This document shows, piece by piece, positions 17,128 through 30,641 of a DNA stretch of 64,000 nucleotides. Positions within the stretch are counted from its first letter, which is position 1, and each line of letters opens with the position of its first letter. The position numbers were made by a program, and so were the translations under genes. The notes beneath the pieces were generated by a model that was given only the letters and a program-made list of their open reading frames with translations, had not been told where the DNA came from and made no database searches. Source of the DNA: Unio delphinus (Eukaryota; Mollusca; Bivalvia; Unionida; Unionidae); NCBI GenBank assembly GCA_029339505.1, contig JAQISU010000182.1, positions 4,129,501-4,193,500 of the forward strand, in the 5' to 3' direction.

Positions 17128-19215
17128 GAACGATTTGTCCAGAACTTGCCACGCTAGAAATTATCCAATAATTAAACATTCCAGCTCCGATTATTAAGAA
17201 TATACAAACAATGGCTTTTGGTGTATCTTTAACAAATATGAACAACAAAACCTCATCCCTAATGAAAACACAGTATTCTCTTAAATATGCTTTTCTATGC
17301 AAAACATTCTAAGATCATTTGTGTGTAGCTTGTGATAAGGTCACTTTTACACAAAAAGAAACCAAATGCGTCATTTTCTCTCAATCGATATCACCAAATC
17401 ATTAACTTTAGGGTATACAAAATTCGTATATTCACCTAAATCGTATCTATCATAATCTATGTATTGATTCATTGTCTTGGTAATTAAGACCGAAAATAAT
17501 TTTCTTGCTGAATTTTCCGTCTTTTGAATGATAATGCTTGGTGAGATACCGAGAAATTAAATGGGTGAAATTGAATAAAACATAACAAACATTTTTAAAA
17601 AAATTCCAACAAGTGCTTGACAGCATAATTAGGATACCCTCTTCCACCCATGCGTGCTAGAAGCCAGCTATCTCTTGAAATTCTACATCTCCAAACTGGT
17701 CGTCTTTATACAGTTTGGAGAAACATTGATTTTGTCCAATAGTAAAGTCATATTGTTGTGGAGGGATCTGCCACAAAAGTCGAATACATCTTGAAAACGT
17801 TTGTTCAGTGGTATGTGGCAAGGGACATGAAGAAATTGAAAGCCTTGCAAACTAGACTCATTTAGGCCAACAATGTAAACTTTGCAATAGACAAAGAACT
17901 AATGTTGGTAAGTGATGCCCACCAAATAGGTTGATAAGATTATGATAACTTAGACAAGATATAGTCAAGGACGAGTTCAAGAATTGCATCCACAAAGTAT
18001 ACCAAGATCTATATCAATGAGGGAAAAAGGTAACACGTTAGAAATGCTGCTTTTACAGCTAATGGTTATTTCGTTGACTAACAAAGTTTCGTTCGTCAGG
18101 AAGTTTTCCTCTCAGCTGAATTTTGTCAAAGAAAATCATTTCAGTCTCTAACGATTACCAAATCTCAATCTGACAGCTTTAGGAATGAAACGTCAGATAC
18201 GGCTAATCAGAAATCATTAGATCTTCCGTGTGCTTAAATTCCAAGAAGCGAGTACACTTATTACCAGGTACGTCTTCTTTTATTGAAAGTTTACCCGCTG
18301 AGTCATGCAAATGTGACAAATGATTTCAATCAATATGCTTTGCCGTGCTTCGAAATTCACAGTGCCTATCAATATAAAACAGCATATGATAGATTGGTAT
18401 ATGTCGAGATATAATCAAAAATCATACTCAACATTTTCTTTAATTGCCGAACCCATAACCATTGTGTTGAGTAAGATAATCACGTATTGTTGATTTGACA
18501 AATGTCGAAATGCTTTTGATAAATTATAGGTCATTCTTAATTATGCGCCAGTTTTTTCAGCTCCAGACTCCATTCATGTAAAATGTAAGATGATACAAGT
18601 GACAAAAGTTGACTTTGTATAATATCAAGAAGACAACGATTTTGTGCATCGTACGTGCACTATTTCTTAACACATTAAATCTGCACTATATAAATTATTC
18701 CGCTATCTCGAAGGAGTGATTGTCTTTCATATCGGCTTTGCTGCAACATTGCATTTTTTTCAGCTCTTATTATTGTATTTAGGTATCGCAACTCATTTAC
18801 TGCAATCAGCAAAATGATAAACAAAACTTAGAGATTGTTGGGATATTGTTTGATGCTGCAGGGATACAATATTGATATCAAACACCTCAAGGGAAAATAT
18901 AACCTGACTCCAGATACACTTTTAGGTATATATACGTTCTATATTGTTATATTTTGTACATAAGTTTGTTATTCATAAATGTTCTTGTGTGATTTATTTG
19001 TATATTCTCTTTGTTTTACCAATATGTAAAAAAAGCTTCACTGCATATGTTTCAATTCAAAAACTGTCCCTAATTAAAACATGTGCAAGTAAGGATATAG
19101 CTGGTTCTAACTAGTGACTTGGGGTGACAGAAAACCTGTAATAGTTTAACTGTTATCTATGCCATTAAAATAAGGAATATAAAAGAGTGAAAAGTAACAC
19201 GTTTTGTAAAATGCA
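17128..19215. mobile_element. Dispersed repeat A (copy 1), with retroelement RNase H-like remnant
   Basis: About 2.1 kb closely matching 55167-57820 in the same orientation. Identity runs from the GAACTTGCCAC start to the shared end CATATAAAAGAGTGAAAAGTAAC. Near 18855-18930 the plus strand reads LQGYNIDIKHLKGKYNLTPD, which resembles the end of a Ty3/gypsy-type RNase H domain (the usual pattern is LQ-Y-I-KHKGK-N-ADALS). All frames are broken. The copy lacks about 0.6 kb present in copy 2. Classification beyond retroelement-derived is not possible by eye. Confidence 0.65.
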
Positions 19216-20608
19216 ATACATAATTTTTTGCCTATACTATAAAGTGAAAGAAAAAACACATTAAAAAACCAAAATAAACATAAAATTATGGACACAAGTC
19301 CTAATAATCTAAAGTCCTTCATAAACTTGAGTGGAAATCCAAACCAATTCCAACGATGACTATGTTGCTGTGCTTGTGAAGACATGCATTGTCTTATTGG
19401 ACCAAGAGTCTTCAGTTGAAACAGTAGTATAATTCCTGATTTGAATTCACTAAAAATTCTAGTGAATGTCTTGCCATGGATAATATTTTATGAGTACTCA
19501 TTATTTCCAAATAAATATCACTTCAACTGAATAATTTAATAAGTAATACATTCCAACCAAATTAAACTGCTTGACACAACATTATCGCAAAACGATTTTG
19601 CTAAACCATATATCACGAAGGAATAATCTTTCCAGTAACAAGATTATAAAATTTTCCACTTGACCTCAGGTCACAATCAGATTTATTCAAAAAATAACTT
19701 ACCTATAGAAACATAACTAGACAGTTCTTAATGTTTATGAAATCAAATGTTAGCTGTTATTAGAAAGTATGTTACTAAAAGTGTCATATAAAACATGAGT
19801 TATATCAGATACATTAGGTAAATTGAAGACAATTAAAATAACAAAGCCAGATCCAAAAAATATTTACTTCTATTAATAATCATCCTGATAATAAACCCGT
19901 ACGCACAGATAATATTTTAGCTATGTATTTCCTGTTTAAATAATTTTAAAGAACAATGAAAAATTCATCAGTTCAAGTATAAACTAAACTTGAGTTTGGA
20001 CAAGGTTGACTCCAACATAACATATTACGCTATAAGTGCATAATTAAATATTTAAAAAAAAAATATTGAAAAAACAACTAACAAACAAAGGAAACTAAAT
20101 ATACATAGCAGATCACATTATTTCTCATATCTCACTTTTTATTATGTGTCCCATTTTATTGACTGCCTAATTTATACACAGTGTACTTTCTCAACTCGTC
20201 AACCGACAATAGGATTCCGAGTTTTGTTAAAAAGTAGATTCTAACTTCAATTTCCAGTTGAAATCATGTATTTTAATTTAATGACTTTATTTGTATTTAT
20301 TATATATTTCATAGTTAGATGCTGGAATATATTAGTGGAGTGAAAGGTATATCGCCACAATGGTTATATGACTTTTATCGCCACGCTTTTGATGTCACAT
20401 TCATACCTACATTTTAGCGATTTTGCAAATATATAGCCCTTATATATGTTCCTCAAGCCTGTATTTCTATACAAAGTCTTATTTCATTTTTCTTCTGCTT
20501 CTGTCTGTCTGTCTCTCTCTCGTGAAAATTAACGTGGATCAAAAACTAAAAGAAATGACGAAACAACAATAGGTAATTCAAATATTTAAATATATTTACA
20601 GTTGATCT
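19216..20608. other. AT-rich host DNA, nothing recognised
   Basis: No ORF, repeat array or RNA gene could be supported, apart from short A-runs. Confidence 0.6.
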
Positions 20609-20794
20609 CAGCGGTGTCGCTAGGGTTGGTGTCACCCAATGCGGTAAACTCATGGAGTCACCCCTCCGATTAGGCCGAGCAGTGTGTGCTCTGTAAAAAT
20701 TTGCAATTGTTTATTTTGGTGTCACCCCTCTGAGATCGTGTCACCCGGTGCAGTCCGCCCCCACCCCCCCTGCACCGCCCTAGCGATGCCACTG
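20609..20794. mobile_element. hAT-like MITE, 186 bp
   Basis: The ends are inverted repeats: CAGCGGTGTCGCTAGGG on the left and CAGTGGCATCGCTAGGG on the reverse complement of the right (14 of 17 identical). It is flanked by an 8-bp direct repeat with one difference, GTTGATCT (20601-20608) and GTTAATCT (20795-20802), as expected for hAT-type transposases. It is GC-rich compared with the surroundings and has no coding capacity, so it is a non-autonomous element. The internal GTGTCACCC motif recurs three or four times. Confidence 0.75.
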
Positions 20795-20819
20795 GTTAAT
20801 CTAACATTACAAAAACCTG

Positions 20820-20823
<4 letters not shown>

Positions 20824-20866
<43 letters not shown>
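20824..20866. repeat. (TC)n microsatellite
   Basis: Continuous TC run. Confidence 0.95.
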
Positions 20867-20869
<3 letters not shown>

Positions 20870-21678
20870 ATCAGTAAATTCAAATCTTAAAACGTGTCAA
20901 CTGTAGACACTGTAGTTTAAATTTATGCTATCACAGAATGCCTAAAACCAAACTCCAATATATTATCTGTCTATAGTTAGCTTTCAACATCAATCATGGA
21001 AACTGGCAGTGACCAAACTTGACATTATCATTGATATCAACCATTGAGTATTGTAAACCTGTTATACTCTAGCTGATAAAAACTAAGTATAAACTCGTGA
21101 TTGAATCACAATCTGTTTATGTAGTAATTTTAATTGACGTGACTATGGTGGTTGACAACGATGGATGATCAGTGTTGATTTTAAACCAAATTAGAAGACA
21201 ATCAAATATTGGAAAAGCATTTGCTCTCCATCCTGACCAATGCAGCGAAAATTACGTTTCGTTGTCGATATTTACCAATCTTCTTACAGTGACAGTCGGT
21301 CTTTTCTATTTATCTGGTTACCCAAGCATCAACATCATGGAATATGTTCCACTGGGGTCACGTGACCACCCTTGACCTATGCTGCTGACGCCCATGGATA
21401 TATTGTTGTTGTTATGTGCAACAGTGTAATTAAGAAACAAAACCGCTGAAGCTTTCGAATCAAATGACAGTTATTTTAAGTTTATGTTTTAATGTGGAGA
21501 AGTATATACATGTGTCGCATCAAATTATATTATGTTTTGTTTGGACCAAAATTAAGACTAAATAAAGTATATATATATGAAGTGTTCTGATGTTTGTTTC
21601 TTTCATATGCATGTTTCTCTAATCATAAAAACAAATGTCTATACAACAATGGACGAACCTCAGTTCAAAAGAAGGACG
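20867..21678. other. Host DNA, no firm gene
   Basis: An open frame (21172-21375) has no recognisable domain. An AATAAA appears at about 21560 in a T/A-rich context. No support for a terminal exon beyond this. Confidence 0.5.
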
Positions 21679-21703
21679 AATAGATAGATAGATAGATAGA
21701 TAT

Positions 21704-21778
<75 letters not shown>

Positions 21779-21784
21779 TATAAG

Positions 21785-21828
<44 letters not shown>

Positions 21829-21859
21829 GAGATAGATAGATATATAGATAGATAGATAT

Positions 21860-21933
<74 letters not shown>

Positions 21934-21987
21934 GGGTAGATGGATGGATGGATGGATGGATGGATGGATGGATGGATGGATGGATGG
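21679..21987. repeat. (GATA)n then (GGAT)n compound microsatellite
   Basis: About 250 bp of GATA units with a few TATA interruptions, changing at about 21935 into GGAT units up to about 21987. Confidence 0.97.
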
Positions 21988-21999
21988 ACAGAATATAGT

Positions 22000-22135
22000 A
22001 CGTTGGGTTTCTTATATTTTTGAATATATGACGTTTTGTTTCTTCGATTTTTGAATACTGGATGTCGCGTTTCTTATATTATTGAATATAGGACAGTGGG
22101 TTCCTTATATTTTTGAATATATGATGTTGGGGTTT
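22000..22135. repeat. Tandem repeat, about 37-bp unit, three to four copies
   Basis: Units contain TTTCTTATATTTTTGAATAT followed by a variable GGACG/ATGACG part. Confidence 0.75.
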
Positions 22136-22554
22136 GAACTTCTAAAGTTTTGATATCTTTAAAACCGTCTTAATATACCATTCGTTAAATTATTGGCACA
22201 AGTTTGCATGAAATTTTTATTATCGTATAAAACATGATGAAACTACATTTCTTGCCAGAACAAAGGTTTATACGTATCATCAGCCAATATGCATCTGTGT
22301 TATGTTTCACAAAAACACAGATGATATGCACGTACATTTTGTTTGGGTTTATCATCATATTATTTATCCAGTAGAGTTAGGACGTAAAGGGTAAACTGTG
22401 GTTTCTGCCGATTGATTTGAACCAAATTCTAACCAAACGCATATTTAAAGTATTCATTGTTCAGAAATATAGAGTTTAGCATTTTTCTTAAATCGTATGT
22501 CTACTGACAAGAAGGATACGACAAACCATATCAAAGTTTATATTTATATGTTTT

Positions 22555-22680
22555 GATTTTCATGGTGGTTTTGTATGTTGTAAAGCGTTTAGAGCTTCCC
22601 ACGATTAGACGTGATACAAAGTTCTCATTGTCATTATTTATTATTATTATTATAATTATTATTGTTACTATTATTATTAT
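22555..22680 (+). mobile_element. LINE 3' tail with (ATT)n, plus orientation
   Basis: GTTGTAAAGCGTTTAGAGCT and TTCTCATTGTCATTATTTATT match the tail seen at 12930, 29850 and (reversed) 22795. No body is attached. Confidence 0.65.
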
Positions 22681-22739
22681 AACTGCTCCTATTAGCTTGA
22701 ATACGTGTACACTAGCATATATATTGTATTCATTCTTGA

Positions 22740-22740
<1 letters not shown>

Positions 22741-22794
<54 letters not shown>
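22741..22794. repeat. (AAT)n microsatellite
   Basis: About 18 AAT units. It forms the 3' end of the minus-strand LINE that follows. Confidence 0.95.
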
Positions 22795-22796
<2 letters not shown>

Positions 22797-25700
22797 AACT
22801 TTGCATCGCGCCTAATAATTATTGATATGACTACAGAAAAACAACAAGTAATATTCATAAAATTATAAAACATACAAAATGCTGAAACATATTTAAGGTA
22901 GAAAACATTATTACGTCTATAAGTTTGTTCTTGCAGTCTATAAAGGCGAGTTTTAAGAGCACTCTTCAAACGGATCCCTATGCCATTGTGTCTAAATTAT
23001 ATGGGCATAATTCATTCCAAATTTCAGGGCAAACGAACGTTGTCCTTATGACTTCGTTTTCATAATGGGAACAATGAGTATACGATTGTCAGAAAAGGAG
23101 CGGAAGTATCTTGCTTTTGTGTACACATGAGTGAGGCCAGATAGGTATGTTGCACTGGAATCCGTCATTACAACATAGCACAGAAAACGAAGCTTGTGTT
23201 TGATTCTGGATCAAATGGAATGCCAGTGTATGGTACATTGCAGCTGGAAGGTGTGCTCTGATCGTGGTACTCTAACCATGATCCAATCAGCAGTGTTTTG
23301 AACATTTTGAAGTTTCTGGAGTAGATATTGAGACGAACCAGACATAACTGAGTTACAACAATCCAGTCTTGAAAGTACTGTATCAACTGAAATATATTTG
23401 CGAATGGAGCCGATGCAGCTCAATTGAAGTTATTCAGCGTTGCATATATTCATGACATGTTGATGCAATGCGAGAATATTGTCCAGAGTAACACATATAT
23501 TTCATATTGACTGCGAGAATTTAATGTTGATGTTGCTGATATTTAGTGTTTGAAAAATTGTATGTGAATGAGAAAGTCCTTGCGTTGTAATCAGCATGGC
23601 TTCTGTTTTATCCTCATTTGTCTGCAGCTTGTTACATGTTATCAATATATGTCACGTCTAAAATGCACATCTCTACTCCTAGAATGTTAACATCAACTTC
23701 AGTTGGGTAGCTAGATTTGTATATTTGAGTAGCATCAGCGTACAATCGGTGAAACACTGAATGATGATATATGACACATGAGAGCGGCTGACTGCACATT
23801 ATGTACAGAACATGTCCAAGAACACAACCCTATGTTAACATCACAACATAAATCAGCTGAGCTGGTGGTGAGGTGCCTGAGCTGGTATGTATTCATGTTG
23901 ATTAATTAGGGCTTGCACCACAGTAAGGCTGTAAAAGTTGTGAATACCAAATACATGCTGGAGACGGGTAGGGTAGTATATCATGGTATATTGTGTTAAA
24001 TGTTGCAGACAAATCAAGGAGGTTGAAGACTGTAAGCTTTCTGCTATCCAAAGCAAAGAGAATGTTCAGTAATTTGGCAAAGGCGAGAAGAAGACCGTAC
24101 ATTGCTGAAAACACTGTTTGAAATCAAATGAGATACAAGTTGGGTTAGAACAACTTTTTCTAAGTTTTGTTTTATATGAACGGGAGATTATAGACTGGAC
24201 GGTAGTTCGTTAAATCGTCATAGTCAAATGTTGGTTTTATCAGCACAGGCTTTGCGATGGCAGTTTTGAAAAATGATGGGAACTCCACGGATGAGAAGGG
24301 ACATAATAATAACATCAGTTAGTGATGGCAACATTGTATCTCAGCACTAAAGCAGCTGTTATGTTGGAATTTGATCAAATTCACATCACTTTAGTGCACT
24401 CTCAATCACAATTTCCGTACTAAATTAATATAGACAGGTTTAAATGCTCCTAATGGTTATGGCTGAAATGCTGTACCGTAATTGTATAACAACTACGATT
24501 TAACTGAAGTTGTGTTCTCAAGCTTATCTCGAATGGTTTGTACTTTGTCACGGAAGAAATTTGCAAATAGGTCCGGAATGTTTCCTGGAGAGAAGGTAGT
24601 TGGAAGTGGTGTACATTTGTTCCTTGACATAAGTTTGTTAGTTATCTCGAAGAGCTCTCTGCAGCTTGAACTAAGCGTGATCTTATTAATGTAGTGGGTT
24701 AATTTGACTACATAAACTATGTTTTTGACGTTCTTATTAGCGGCTTCATAGATTTGTTTATAAATAGGCGAGTCTGGTGGAAAGGCAAAGCCTCCCTACT
24801 TTACGGCGATGCCGTTTAGCAGCGTGAAGCTGGTCACTAACACTGCTATAACATGGAGAACACTTGAATTGATAATCTGCACTTGATTACTGTGTAATGT
24901 TTTTTCAATCAATGAACGTGGGCAGCTCTTGAGTTGTGCTACTGTAGAACGCACACAAGTTGTTATATTTGAATTGATGGCATGCCTTAGTTTGGTTCCT
25001 TTTATCATACGGATGTTTCTCTGAGTAGCAGAAAAAGGTGGAGGGTGAGTGACTGATACGTACAGATGGAATATAATGCAGAGGTTATCTGATGTATGTT
25101 CGTGTGAGAAAGGGGTGGACCTTAGAATATTATCATCAGGTCTATCAAGAATTCAGTCTTAAATGTGACCATGTTTATGATTGGGTTGGTTAATGGACTA
25201 TTTAAGGTTGAAAACATGATTGGAATCTATGCGTTGTTATGTGTATGAGTTTCCAGGATAGTAAAAGTGAAAGTTAAAATCTCCATGAATAATTAGGCTG
25301 CAACCTATTGAATATCCTTACTCCCAAAATTTCGGAAACTGCTCCAAAAAGAGAGATTCAGTCAGCTTGTTTTTTGATAATAGGAGAAGGGGGGGTATAG
25401 ACAAAAAACATGGACTGACTTTTGCTTTAGCTTGAGTGTTGTTTGGACTCGTTCAAACGATGTGTGACAGAAATGTAAGGCTGTGTTGTACTTAAGACAT
25501 TTATCATGGAATTCTTTGTGGTGACAGCAATTTCACATCCGCGAGAGTGGCGGGTGAACGACTTGATGGAGTAAACGGTGGGTGTTAAATCTGTGCACTT
25601 CGGCGCATCGCCTGATGTTTATTAGAATGTTTCTGTCAGGACGAATACGTCTATATTCTGGTCGTTGAGAAAATTAACTATTTATGTGCGCATTTTCACA

Positions 25701-26297
25701 TTGGGCGTTGCAAATACAACACGCAGTGGTATCTCTGAAACAGATGACACAATGGTTGACGGCTTAATATGGATTTTGACCAGGCCATCAAAATTAACGG
25801 CCGAATGTTTAAATTATTAATCTGCAAAGCGTGAAAAGGAGATAACTGGAATTCTTGTTCCAGTTCTACGCAGGCCTGCGTTGAAACAACGTTTCTTTTC
25901 TCGATTCCGTTTACATTTAAGTAACAACGATTTTAATATCAGTTCTTTTAGTCTTGAGCACAATATAGTATGAAGAGCCATGGTCTTTCAAAGCAATGAA
26001 TGAAGGTCCATCATATCGTAAGCTGGTTGACTGGCGAACACGTGTTAGCTGTTTGTGCAAACAGAAAGGAAATCTTAAAAGTGAAGCAAGACCGCTGAGA
26101 AAAATTATTATGTTTTTTTTTTTCGTTTCCAAAACAAGGATATGAAAAAGCATATAATACTGAACGGCCAATGCATGATGAAACACAATAATGTATTCGA
26201 AGATAGACAACAAGCACATATATCATGAAAAATAGCACAAAAACAGAAGATCTGCGTCAAACCGGTTAAGCGGTAGCAGCCTTCTTTCCGGAAGTCC
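22790..26297 (-). mobile_element. CR1/L2-like LINE, nearly full length, minus strand, decayed
   Basis: Reading leftward: a 5' part (25900-26297) shared with 46480-46862; an endonuclease/linker region (24480-25900) collinear with 45230-46450; an RT core fragment FNLLDLSATFNTIYHDIL at about 24000-24060; a C-terminal RT part with VLSRLDCCNSVMSGSSQYL and VPRSEHTFQLQ (23211-23423); a 3' tail (22795-22830) ending in (ATT)n. The frame is interrupted many times. Total about 3.5 kb, suggesting an initially full-length insertion. Confidence 0.75.
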
Positions 26298-28021
26298 ATC
26301 AGTGTCCTGATGTTTGTTCGATGATATATCAGCCGAGTCGTTCTAGCTCTGAACATTCTGTTTTGATGGCTTCTGTGGATTATATCTTGCTGTGTTTTTC
26401 ATAAGTAATATGGTAATGAATAAAATTATGGTTATATTAAGATCATTATTAACCTCATGTTTATCTTTAAGTCTTGTTGGTAATTCTTTTCATTGGTTGG
26501 TATTTATAAAAATATAAGGTCAAACAATACTTCTTTATTAAATAATGTATTTATTATGTTCGGATCCAATGGTGACTGTAGCATATAACATATCCTTCTA
26601 TTTGCATTGCATTTAATTTCTATCTAGGATAGGTAAATCCGTAAGACCAAAAAAAAAAAAAAATTCTTATGCATCATGTTTTCATTATGAACGAAAATAA
26701 TAAGTCCAGCTGGATTTATACAGATCAAAGCGCTCTCTTTTATTATCATGCAATATTTTATTCAGCTTAATCAGACTCGTTCTTTACATTTGTGTGTGTG
26801 TGTGGGGGGGAGGGGCGGGGCACCAGACAGATGCCTTTCCCCTTCCCATATTTCAAAAAACTGAAAAAATTGTTTTCATGTGTGTTGTGTTCCCAAGATG
26901 TGTTGTTCATGCTATTTGTTTTTATTTCCATTTAATTCTTTCTAACGTTATTTTTTCCCATCGGGATTATATGATATTTTTAAAAGGGGTATTTCTTAAG
27001 TTTTCTCTAATGTTTCAATAGGGTGGTTCCTCAGAGTTGGTTTTGTCACCATTTCTGGGTTCCTTCCCTAGTATGTTTTTTGTTGACTCTGGCTAAGGGG
27101 TCTCCTATATCCAGTGTATGCTATTAGTGTTTTTGCTATTTGTCTGAGTACTATGGTATACATATATTGTTACGTGCTTAGGTTCGAATAAACAGTAAAA
27201 CAGAAAGTATGAAAACTAACAAGCTTGTAAAATGTAACAAACGAATTTATTAAGCACAATTTTTTTCATAAAATAAATTAACTTACGGTTTTAGAGAATC
27301 AAATCCAACATTAATCCAATATAAAATTCACAAAAATAATACACTAATGGAATTGCAAGAGTCCTGATAAAAAAATGTTCTAATTGTTCCAGGTTTGAAT
27401 CTTGACGATGTAATCCAAAATGGCTGAGGATGTCACGTAATGCAGTTCTCGTTTTTAAAATAATCCAAATGAAAATCATGAACACATGTTCTTTTCCAAA
27501 TAAATAAAATAATTCCACTTGCTACCAGGAAAGGGCACAATTTACAGTACAAGGTAATTAAAATTATAACTCAAACAGAAAACACAACTTAATTTCATAA
27601 AAGCCCAACACCTACTAAATTGTTCTCTTCCAAACAATAATTTATATACCTGTTTTTACGTAAACAAGGGATCACGTGTTTTTATGGAAGGTCATAGAAG
27701 GTCAAAGAAAGAGCGTACATTCATAAACAACGCTTACGAATAGAATGATCTAGATGAGAATCAACCATTTTTCAAACCCAAGAACTAAAAATAAAAAGAT
27801 GTCAAGTGGATTTAGCCAATCTTTTTAGAAGCTTCTTGACACTGTCTGAAGCAGGGTCAGGAATTAGGTCAACAAGCCAAGGTCAAACACATGTTTACAG
27901 ATATAGTATGGTCATAGAGATTTTTCTAGAATAATCTCCCAATTAATGAATTTTAAAGACAAAGTGACAAATTCGGATCTGACAATTAAAAATAAATAAT
28001 TTAAATCACATATACGTAACA

Positions 28022-28023
<2 letters not shown>
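26298..28023. other. Host DNA, nothing recognised
   Basis: AT-rich, with an A-run at 26648-26663 and a short G-rich patch at 26790-26822. Open frames show no domains. Confidence 0.6.
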
Positions 28024-28106
<83 letters not shown>

Positions 28107-28124
28107 TGTATGTGTGTGTGTGTT
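28024..28124. repeat. (TA)n-(TG)n compound microsatellite
   Basis: TA units to about 28076, then TG units with single interruptions. Confidence 0.96.
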
Positions 28125-28574
28125 TGTTTGGATAGCCTTTCCCATTTGAAATATGTTTAAGATTTTGTGTTCACCGATTGGTGACCCGGACATAAGCAAA
28201 TCGTAACTTTATTCTTTTAATTCATCATAAATGTTTATTACAAGAATTTTGAATTTTGAAGCAAAAACGTTGTGTTATTACCGATGTATTTTTCCACTAT
28301 ATAAAAACCCACATAACTTATATTTATTCTGTGTCGCCTTTGCTATTGTTTTGTCTATTTCAATGATTGAGACCGACTCGAGACAAGTTACGTATATGTA
28401 TTTACTCCACCTATATACTCTTTCTGATAATTCATTTTTGTGATATTGTTTACCTTTCATTATGGAAATCAGACTAAGTGTTATTGGATTTATGTTCGTA
28501 TAATCCTTGGTATTGGTCATTAGAATATTCATTATTAGCGTTTGAATTAGGTCTATTTATTTAATATCTATCTA

Positions 28575-29795
28575 TCTGTCTATCTATCACTAAGACTTGT
28601 CGACCGTTGGGGCACCACTGATGACATGACAACCAGCTTCCTCCATTCAAATAAGTTCTCTGATAATCTCACTGTGTCACCCACCTTCAGTCTTGTCCAC
28701 TCTGAGATGTTATCCTTCCATCTTTTCCTCTGTCTTCCTCTCCTTCGACCTCCCTGCACAGTGCCTTCCATGATTGTCTTAGGAAGACCTGTTGATCGTG
28801 TGACATGTCCATAATATTTCATTTTGCGTTTCTTCATAATATTGAATAGCTCTTTATAGGGTCCAATGGCTTGCATACTTCGGTCTCCCACTTCCTCATT
28901 CGTGACATAATCTCCATATGAAATGCCAAGCAGCCTTCGATAGCATCTCATTACAACAGCTTGCATTTTCCTTTCGAGATCAGCTGCGATGGTCCATGAC
29001 CCACGGGCATATAGGAACACAGATGCAACAAAGCAGCGCATTAGTCTGATTTTTGAGCAGAATGAGGTATTTCTGTCCTTCCAAACTGTCTTTTTCCTTG
29101 AAATTGCCGTTATTATCAGCGCAATCCTGCGCAAAAGTTCTGGTTTTGATCCCTCGACTTCCACGATGGCTCCTAAGTTCTTGAATATTATTAATTGTTT
29201 CTAGTTTTTGGCCACTAATCATGATGTCAGTGTTGATGCCACTGGTATTGATGGTCATCATTTTGGTCTTCTCTGCACTGACGTCCATACCGAAAGCAGT
29301 AGCTATCCTGTCCAGTTTTCCACCAACTGAGCGAGCTCCTCCTCATTACCTGCAACGCCATCGATGTCATCAGCAAAGGGCAGATTCGTTATTATTCTGC
29401 CTCCAATACTGACAGTTCCTTCATGGTCTTCCAGTCCATCTGTCATAATTCTTCCAAATAAAATGTTGATGAGAGTAGGTGAAAGCACGCAGCCTGGGCT
29501 GGTGGTCTAGCTGTACAGGTTTTCCGTGACTTTGATCAGGTTAGAATTGATATTATACAGTTTCGTGGTGGACCAAAGGGCTGCATGACATACCCTGTCA
29601 AACGCCTTCTTTAAATCTATTAAAACATGATAAAGGTATTGTTGGTGCTGGAGATATTTCTCACATAGTATTCTCAAGTTGAAAATCTGTTTAGTTGTGA
29701 TTCGTCCTGGTCTGAAGCCCGTGGCTTCAGTCTGTTTCGACTGCAGGGACATGTTTTGTATCTTACATGTTTTCAGCATGTTTTTATATTTTCCA
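28575..29795 (-). mobile_element. RTE-like LINE remnant (reverse transcriptase), minus strand
   Basis: Leftward reading frames cover an RT: FRPGRITTKQIFNLRILCEK and LIDLKKAFDRV (29507-29779), the active-site box FADDIDG with upstream SIGGRIITNL (29303-29488), ISGQKLETINN (28980-29288), and a C-terminal domain with SKIRLMRCFVASVFLYARGS, GHVTRSTGLPK and GGRRRGRQRKRW (28580-29164). The segment between the fingers and the active-site region is missing (about 29488-29507). The 3' end abuts a short (CTAT)n at 28566-28588. Frames are shifted but long, so it is a moderately young dead copy. Confidence 0.85.
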
Positions 29796-29849
29796 ATTTC
29801 GTTGTTTTTGTCATTTGTTGTTCTGTAGTGTAGTCATATAATTATTGAA

Positions 29850-29896
29850 TGTTTAAAGATCTTAGAGCCTTGAAAGATTAGGCGCTATTCAAAGTC

Positions 29897-29991
<95 letters not shown>
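29850..29991 (+). mobile_element. LINE 3' tail with (ATT)n and (AGT)n
   Basis: GATTAGGCGCTATTCAAAGT and TCCTCATTATT are the CR1/L2-type tail seen elsewhere in the window. It is followed by (ATT)n at 29899-29963 and (AGT)n at 29964-29991. The LINE body is missing. Confidence 0.7.
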
Positions 29992-29993
<2 letters not shown>

Positions 29994-30481
29994 ATATTAG
30001 CATGACTTTGAATGAGTGGCATATAAGGATGAAAGTACGACAGTTCTGACATTGTTGCAAATTGCTTTTGCTAAAACATTTATTTAATACAAGCATTAAT
30101 TTGAAATTTAGTTTTCTTTTGAATTTACGTCTTTCAGTCTATTTCTTCTGATTTTATGTATAAGGATACCAAGTCGGATTCATCAAGTTAAGACAATGTA
30201 CATACCTTTCGTGTTGAGTCATAAGCTGCTCCAATGATTGGCTACCTTTGGTTTGTCACATTTACAATGCCTTATAGTTGTCATTTTATTTTATATTTAA
30301 TTTACTACGTTCGTATCTATATACAACATATTATTTTGCAAGACAATCTTTGCTCCACATGTCAAGCTTAACGTTTTAAGTGGTTTATTGTTCAATGTCT
30401 TTGCTAATTCTGATTCATCAAAAATCACCTGGCTAAATGTATAACGTCCTTTTCACAACATCTTATTAACAGGCAAATGTC

Positions 30482-30641
<160 letters not shown>

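Noticed and set aside
21679..21987. Possible CRISPR-like or regular repeat array
   Set aside because: Simple (GATA)n/(GGAT)n microsatellite without spacers; no CRISPR array is present in the window.
27181..27200. GGTTCGAATA, checked as a tRNA T-arm
   Set aside because: No matching acceptor or anticodon stems around it; no tRNA gene was found.
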